NCBI GenBank assembly: GCA_002633005.1
Contig: NMRA01000052.1
Coordinates: forward strand, 283,968-347,967
Length of the DNA stretch: 64,000 nt
Reading direction: 5' to 3'
DNA from: Phoronis australis
Lineage: Eukaryota; Phoronida; Phoronidae
Shown here one piece after another: positions 23,501-32,500 of this stretch. The notes below the pieces were generated by a model. It saw only the letters and a program-made list of their open reading frames with translations. It was not told where the DNA came from and made no database searches. Position numbers and translations under genes: made by a program. The stretch's first letter is position 1. The number at the start of each line of letters is the position of its first letter.

Positions 23501-26500
23501 TTTTTTGGTTAGAAACAATGTCTAAAGTTTGGTTCACCGATATTCAAGCAGAAACCGAGTTTTCATTCTTCTGAAAATTGGGACATGGACGATTTTGACA
23601 TTCAACATATTTGTCAAATATTGGTCACTGCATTTTGTATCAGCAGAGTCTGAAAATGGTTTAGGCAGTTCATAAAATTATCAAAAAATAAGTTGTAGGC
23701 GTACCCATAGTGTGTAACATTGAGGTGAAGGATCGTTTGTCGTTGAATTTGGTATGACCGATATTGCCCAACTTTAGAATTCGTCCGAGTTGTTAACTTT
23801 GGCAAAATAATTTTTCACGTCCCAAGCTGGACAATTTTTTCTTTTTATATACATTTATTGGCAATGAGAAAAACATTACAATACCACAAAAAGACAAAGA
23901 ACACCACAGACACGCACACACACACGCACACGCACATACACGCATACCCCACAACTAATCCTCTTGACTGCTGAGAAAAACCATTTCAAAGTTACACCAT
24001 CTTTTTTGTATCAATTCTAAATTCAAATCCTTACAAGCATTATACTTTTCACTCATATAATATTCTTTGATGAAGTTAAAAAATCCACTTAGAGGTAATC
24101 TTTTTGATCCGAACTTATGTGTATAAATAAACTGTTTACCCAATAATAAAACAATGTTTTTAAAATTTTCTTTTTTATCAAAAAATCCAAAAATAACGTT
24201 GTTGCAGGAGAGAGTGCCGACACTCTGGGGATTTGCTTTGTTTAGAATTTTGTTGTTAATTTTTACTGAGATTGACAATTTTTTATGACCATTTTTTCAC
24301 AAAAGTTTTGGATTAAGGTACTTCAAGTTAGTTATGCGGCATTTTCATGACTTGTCTTTGCAGTATGCTCTATGTCTTACCTGTGTTTGTATGGGTCCTG
24401 TCTCTGCTCATCGTGTTCGCATTTTTCCTCGTTCAACCGATCGTCTCAGTCTTGACCTTTGCCAAGGGAGCACTTCTGCTTGGAACGGTAAGTATTGTCA
24501 TATTATTTGAATCAGCATAAAACTGAAATCACACTGTATTCAACCATTTTAGGATCGTAAAATTCCAGAATTAAAACGGACACTGTATTTGTAGTAATTT
24601 TTTTTTTTTTTTTGCTCGTATTCGATAATTATTGTTACGAAAATTGTCGTCTTTGTGTTTTCATAGGTAGTTGCAAACAGTTTGTTAAAATTTTGCTAAA
24701 TGTTAGTTAGTTTTAAGTGGCAGCTTTTAAATTACTAGCCTTGCCTACATTACAAAATATGACCGAATAGTAGTTCATTTATTTATCTGTTTTTTGTTGA
24801 GAAATTTGACTAGGATTCTTTTTGACTACCATATCGTGTGTTAAGTAGGTGAAGAATTCCCATAATCCTCTCTGATATTTGAGCGTGTTCTCTAGCGTTT
24901 CTAAGTCTTGACTTCAAACAACGCTGAAAGTCCATCGGTATTTCAAATCAACTGTTTTCAACAGATTCCGTCGAATGGAATTCAGAAGAAATTCCCAGTG
25001 TGGGAGCAAACTACTTGTTGAGTGTGATAATACTAACAAAATCATATTCAAGTTGATATTTACAGAACCTGATTATATTTGATTGGTTCCTTTTACTTCC
25101 CTAAAACAATGACCAATCAATCGCCTGCTATGCTCTGCTCGCAGATTTTGACCTGAAGACGTAGTGAACTGAATCCCAGTCAATGAGCCAAGTGAATGTA
25201 TATCGTTTATGAGTTCATCCTATGTGTAAACTTCAAATGGTGGAATAAAAATAAATCAGAAAAACATCAAATTTTTTAGTGTTAGTACATTTGAAGCACT
25301 TGACTTCTAAGCAGCTATATTTACCATTTCATTTCTGATCATAAATTTGTTCATGCATTCTTGATGTGGACACTTGTGGGTTGATATTTGGTGCATAACG
25401 CGAGTGTGACATAACTCTAAATCCTATAATTTCAACATCAGATTTGCAAACCTGTTTGACATTCAAGGTTGGTTTACTCACCAAGACCGCTTGGTCATCT
25501 TGGGATTTGTTCAATCTGGTCCTACTATGTCGTGAGATCAATGCAAATCTTCCATGTCGCCCTCCCCCATTCAAATTTTATTGCATTTTTGGGGGTTATT
25601 AAGATCATTGCCACAAGGCGAGTTGTACCCAAGCCAAGTCAATCCATTGTGTTGCCCAGGCATGTTATACATTAGAAGCTGGGATATATCAACACAGGAA
25701 CAGCAATTTGTAGTTAACCAATTTTTGTGGTCAAACATTGAAAAAGGTAATGTATTTTCAATGACAAATTAGGCAGAAAAGTTTAATTTTACACGTTCAA
25801 GCTTCTCATTGAACATGAGCTAAAGAAAATTCTATTTCTGTATTTACCGTAACATGATATGTACCCTGCAGTTGACTTAAAACTACATGTTGTACATTAA
25901 TTGGATTCACAAAGTCACGCTTGAAAAAGCTAAGACTAAAAGGGTGTTTCCAATTGGCAATTATCTAGCATGTGAAAAGTAACGGAAGAAACAATCTTAC
26001 ATTTTGTTGTTCTATTTATCCAATTATTCCTGTAGAGAAAAGTTTTTTGTGGGTGTGTACTACTTAATGCTGTTCTTTTTTGTGATTTTATTTGACACAA
26101 GACAAGGATTTTACTTTTTACATATTGTGAAAATTGCCAAAATATACTTTGAGAGGTTTCTCCATCATCGCAAATCCGATTTGATTGTTGCAGTCCTGTT
26201 CACATTTTCTTGCCACTCAGCTTAGCTTGCTCAATGTGAACCACAATGTCAAGAGCTAAACACCCAGCATAGATATGATCAGGGAGTTTTCCTGATATGA
26301 TGGATGTCATTTAGTTTACATGTCTGCATGTGCTGTGTTTATTTTTTGCAAGGGTCGCAGTATCTTGAATAAGTGATTAATATATGGTCACTGATAGAGG
26401 TATGTGTTGGCTACAGAATTCAATGTTGAAATGTTTGCAACGATACTAGTACCGGTAATTAAAACTAGAGGCATTTAAAGTGGCTCCTAGATATCAGGGA

Positions 26501-29500
26501 CACGGTTAAGCTCAGCAATATTTTGAAAGATGGTGTGTGCGAGAGTTTAGGCCTATGAGCAGATGAGGCTAATGCTCAATGAGATTCAATCCATGTCTGC
26601 GAGTCAAACCAAACATTGCTTGAATACGTACAGCATTTGTCTTATTGGTCGGCATTGTGGGAGTTGACAAGAACATTAGGATATAAAATTTCAAACTATG
26701 TTTACATAGAAATTTTCCAGTTTGCAGCTGTGGAAATTTCTATGTTCAAGGTCGGAACTTGTTCCAAATTTTAGAAGTAGACAATTTTGTCCTCCCAAAT
26801 TCAAGAATTAGGAGCAAGACGAATTTTGCTTCAGCAACTGTTTCGACGATTTTATTTCAGACTGATAAACTTACCTATGTCTTGGTCTTCAGAATCAAGA
26901 AATTTCAATTTTGGCTTGAAATTCAGCGCCCCAAATTTCAGAGATTGTCTCAAACTGGAGAATCCATACCATGAAATGGGTATGTAGTGTATGCCTTTAA
27001 AATGAGAATATCAAATTTCAGGTGTCACGGGTCAGGTTCCGTTTACAACCCCACCCTCCACCCGTACTGTATGCCACAGATTTCACACCAGCTTACGTTA
27101 TCCTGTTGTATTTATGTAATGTGAAATGTGTTTCTTGATTGTTTGTTATTGTCACTGTGATATCATGAAGGGTAAGCAAAGCAATTGTCCAAACTAGCAC
27201 TCGTCTCGTTGTCAACCTCGAACCGTTCCTTTTTTCATCATTGTACATTTTCTAAATGATATATGTCTACTTATAGGTAATTGTCACATTCATAGTTGGT
27301 ACTACCGTCCATCAAGACATTGACAACAACTTCTCCTATATAGGGGCCCCTTTCCTTATGGGAACTGTGGCCCTAGGGGGCGTTGTGAGCACCATGCCCA
27401 TGATTTACGGGAAGATTAAACCCATCCAGCACCAAGTTCGCAACTATAGAACAGCCGTGGTTTTGGCGGTAACAACCTGTACTGTACTTAACATTCTGTG
27501 GTAAGTTTATTTTTTCAATCGTTTGATTGGTTATTTTGCTGAAACTCATGTATGCATTTTTAATTCTAGGTTGTTCTCAGTACTTTTGTCAATTTCTTAA
27601 TGCTCATTTCTGAACTATACTTCTCGAGCATGGGTAGTACAAACCCAGGCTTACGCTTTGCTTTGTTCATTATCTGAGTGCCATAATACTTCTGTTCACT
27701 TCTTATAAAACTTGTATTATAATTTCTTGTTATCTTGTGTTTTTAAACTGCAATGCTATGCAAACTAGTTGTGAGCAAGCGCTTAACATTACGAAATTGG
27801 TTTCAAATTGTTCCTCAGTTAAATTGCAAGTGATTTCAGGGCTTGGGGAAGGACATTATTGGGGAAGGACATTGTTGGGGAAGGACATTATTGGGGAAGG
27901 ACATTATTGGGGAAGGACATTATTGGGGAAGGACATTATGGCTAGAGATCAGGCTCGACACGTCTGCTTGTCACAGCAACGAGCAGTGTCTCAAGGAACA
28001 ACAAACATTTGTTCCTAAATTTGTTCTCATCAAGTTGAGACCAATTTTACAGCAGTAAGCGGGGTTTGGTATTGCTAATAACAAACATTTGACGTATGGT
28101 ACGGGAGCATATATGTGACTTTTTCATATTCCAACTGAATTTCAAATTCTTGTGGCCCAAGTTGACAAGTACGAAATGCATTTTGTTTTATTTGCTGACA
28201 TTTTGAGACATTTGGCGTTTTTGTGTGAATCGTTTGAATAACCAACTGCACAGCAGAAAAAATGAGTGGTAATTTGACGGCAAATAATTGATGATAAAAC
28301 CAATTTGAAAATGCCAGTCCATTAAATCCCCATCCATGACACAGCTGAACGTCGTCTACCAACTTCAACTCCATTGCCATCTGAGAATTGTATATTATAT
28401 TGTCACTGCTACATTAGAAAATGTCGATTCACTTGTCTTTTAGGTGCTGGGCAGTGTTAGATATTGTACCTCAGAAGCCAATCACGTGTAGCCAAGAGAT
28501 GGCAGCAGGGTCCAACCTCCTTCATGGTGTACAGAAAGATAACAATACCATGTTTTGTACAATGAATGTGTCATTGTCAGGGTTTGTATAAATTTTACAC
28601 TTTTATGTACCCTCAAAAACTTGCGGCCACATATCATCAGCACCATGTCGGTCTGTGCATTATTACCTTTGCTTTTGCATCAGTTATCTCAAAAATTGCT
28701 CAGCGGATCAAGACGAAAATTGACAAAGAATTGGCTGGCGAGAATGTACTAGCATGTTTTCTACAAGGTGTTCCTTTTGGCAAAACAACCAATTTTGTCA
28801 AAACTTGACAGAGGTGTGGAGGGAATGGACCACCACCATTCAATTTTCAGACAGATTTGACTATCGTGGCACCTCCTGTTGGCAGTTTTTAGTTTATTAA
28901 AAGAATTCTCTTGTCAGTGAGTTTTTGTCGAAACAAATGGTCAAATTTTGCCGATTCTTGATGCGGAGGTATATGGTGTAAATGTGACAGCATCAGTCGA
29001 TTTTTGGAATGGTTTTGAGCTCCCGTGTTGGCCACTTTAGTTTTCGATAAAAAATTCCTTATTCATCAGTTTTTGGCAAAAAGACTGGAAAATTTTTGGC
29101 AAAAACTTGACATGGTGGTGTGTGGTGAAAATGTGTCAGTACTGATCGCTTTTCGGGTGGAGTCAACTACTGTAGCATCCTCTTGTCGGCTATCTTATTT
29201 TTTGGCTAGATTTTCCTTGTTTCTACTGTCAGTTATGGGCTTTATGGTTTGTCATATTTTAACAAGACATGACTCTAGGGTTAATGCACTGACGCCAGTT
29301 GAGTTTTCAATGGATTTGATTGCCCGAAGTGTGAGATGCATTAGGGCCAAATTGTCGAGTCTAGTTTCAATAACAGAGATTAAACCCTAGGCCTCGTATA
29401 CTGTGCCGACATATATTGCCCTTAAACCTCTATTGTATGTGCTTTTTTTAAGTTTTGATTTGAAGAAATATTGCAAATTTACTATAAGAACAACTTAGTC

Positions 29501-32500
29501 TTTAAACGCTGTGATAAGGTGTAGCAGATTTGTACCATAATCTACGTACATGTCACCATGACTACAGGTCTGTCGCCAATGGTGAGATCTCCACTGTGCC
29601 TCTATCTCGTGTCATCAAGGAACGTTACCCAAAATACAGCTGGGTCGCCTGGGCCGTGGAGGTGTTCATAATGGTTAGCATTACAGTATCATACCTGGTG
29701 ATGGGTGCAACGCTACACCACACTTGTAAGTAATGGTAACAATGTTTGTAATTACTAGTAATAATTCTAGTTATCAAATATTTAAATGAGTATTGTTAAA
29801 GTGATAACGATAATTATGATTATAGTTATGGCTCTGGGTAATGGGTTAGATGACTTATTTCAGCATCCATGAATCTGTTGTACTTTCACATTGGTCCATC
29901 CCTGTTATACACAGACCTACCTCCTACCTCCACGTGCACTGCGGAATACGCAGTTGTAAAATACGTTTTGTATAAGCCTGAATACGAAATCCAGTGGGAA
30001 GGTACATTACCGTAAAATCTCACTTTTTTAGGCCACAAGATGGCAGATAAGTAAAATTTTATTTTAACGCTTCTTTCATAAAAGATAATTAGCATCGAGT
30101 AAATACTTACCATTTTTAAGTTTTGAGAATTTTTTAAAATTTTCATCCATCGAAAAAAAGATTGATTTCGGTTATCTTTTTTGTTCGATTGTTGTTATTT
30201 TACCATTTGATTAAGGCTGGTCACACATTTACCAATGTTTCATTGTTTTTCTTCTTATTGCTAAGTGTGTTTTGGTTTGTCCTTATGCTTATAATTGTAT
30301 AATTCAACGATCTTAAGTTTGATCATTCATGATCGCTTAGTTTCTCCTTATTTTAAAATTTGTTATTGCCATGGTTATTTCAGTAGGAGGTTGGGTGGAT
30401 AATTTGATGGATGATGAAGAAAAGGCACTACCAACATCCAGGAAATTGGGTAGATGTATAGAATGGTGCTATTCTATTGTCATGCGATATAGAAAAAGGT
30501 TGGTAACTGTGTTCTGTACATTCACATTAAAATACTTATCATTTAGTATAATTATGTGTCCACTGATTGGCTAAAACGCTTTGTGAGGTGATGCCACTTT
30601 TTATTCCTGCCAATTGGATGTTAGATGTCACTGTTTGTTATCTGACCAATTACAGGCAGCTGAGACCGTAAACCCTTGAAGGTAAAAATAAAACGAGCTG
30701 TAATATCAATCCAGGTGAGGTCATACCAATGTAACAAGAGACATAAAACGTCAGAGGAAAGAGGCGCCAGTGGTCATGTAATGAAACAAATACAGACTGA
30801 TCCCTTGTGGGTATCTGGTCATATGGACCTATGGAAGGCAATGTTCGACCCTAGAGCAACATTGCTCTTTCTCTGTCCATTCGACTTGATACTATCCTTG
30901 GGTGTCAGTACGTATATGTATATTATGACTTTTCTAAGGCTTTTCTGTATTATCTGGTAACTACCTGGTAATCTATGCATATTATAATATGGCAAAGGAA
31001 TGAACACTCGAATTGATCCCAATGTAAAACAGTGTAGTCAAATGTTACACACAAACTACGTAACGTCTAAGCAAAAACGCAACCACAACATGATATTGTA
31101 AAGCAAACATATTTTTTTAAATCATTGAAGAATATAAATCGGTATTTACCGATTTATATTCTTCATTTCATGAAACAATAGTATCCTTTGGAGGATCTGG
31201 ATCGCCTTATTTAGTTTCAGATATATTTTCTACGTTTTAAATCATTGAAAGGATTGTATATTTTAGAATGGCTTTCAGTTTTGAATTTTTAGTTATTGCA
31301 TCATTCACTGTCTGGTCTAGCTGCATCAACCTCGATATTGGTTTTTGCACAAGATTTCCCTTGGCAATTTCTCCGAACTTCGTCAGAGGAGTGAGCAATG
31401 CTGTTAAGCAGTACGCACATAGGAAAGTCCATAACGAATATTGACCAAACATGTATAATTCTGCAACCTCCCTACCTCAAAGCTGTATCAGGAAGTTAGC
31501 AAACTGTTGTTTCATATTTCAAAAAGACCCTTTTGCTTAAAGAACCATGTCCATAACTTTAAAGATCACTAGTTTCTTTCTATTAGTGATCACATATCTC
31601 CAACTCTGGAAAATGTCAATCACAAAGACTTTGATTTTCAGTGTCTGAAATCGATGAACACACAGCTTAAATTGCCGTTAAAGCTTTTGGCATGATGTCT
31701 TTGCAGACAGTATTCATTTGTTACATGAATATAAGCCTACCATATTAATAAGTTATTGTTCATTCAAATTTATGTTTTCAGACTCGCCACCACGCTCATC
31801 TCTTTGGCGACATTCGCTGTCATTTATGGCGTAGCAGGCTTAAACCCTAAGGTATGTTTCTATCTTTTGTTAATAAATTTAGTAAAATGATGTTATGAGA
31901 ATGTTAGTGAGTAATGAACCGTAACTTTTAATTTCATCAATTTAGCTTACAAGAAAATCAATTAATCGCATAGTAGTGGTTGTATATTAGATAGATACGT
32001 TGAGTGTTGCAAAACATCTAATACAACCTTGACCTGAAGAAACGATGTCGGAGGACATTTCCATGACCTATTTAGAAGCTGTGACTGAAGCTTTTGATTA
32101 AAACTTCATCGCACTATGAAAAAGAAGTGCCCTAATTGATACTGCTGATCAATCCTTGTCATTTTGCACCATGTCATTTCACGCCGTGTCAAAGTTGTCA
32201 TGTAAATAGCATGTGGAGTCCGTGCCGTGTCAAAGCTGTCATGTAAATTGTATTTAAAGTTAAGGCAACCTTATCGATGAAAAATACAAACTTTAGAAGT
32301 TAAAGTATCTCTGGTAGTTGAATCATGCTGTCATCAATTTACCGCGCAGTAAGAAGTGTCATCGACTCAGTTTTGTGTGTGACTGATGTTGCTTAAACTT
32401 TGAGGAACCATAATCTGGATTTCGAATATGTGAAGTTCAAATATCTTAGACAATTGACCTATTGCAAGCTCCGCCTCCTTGCGAAATGTCTACAAACAAA

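Noticed and set aside
27737-28058. ORFs with W-G-R-T-L-L-G-K-D repeats
   Set aside because: Direct translation of the 17-bp minisatellite in two frames, not a protein-coding repeat.
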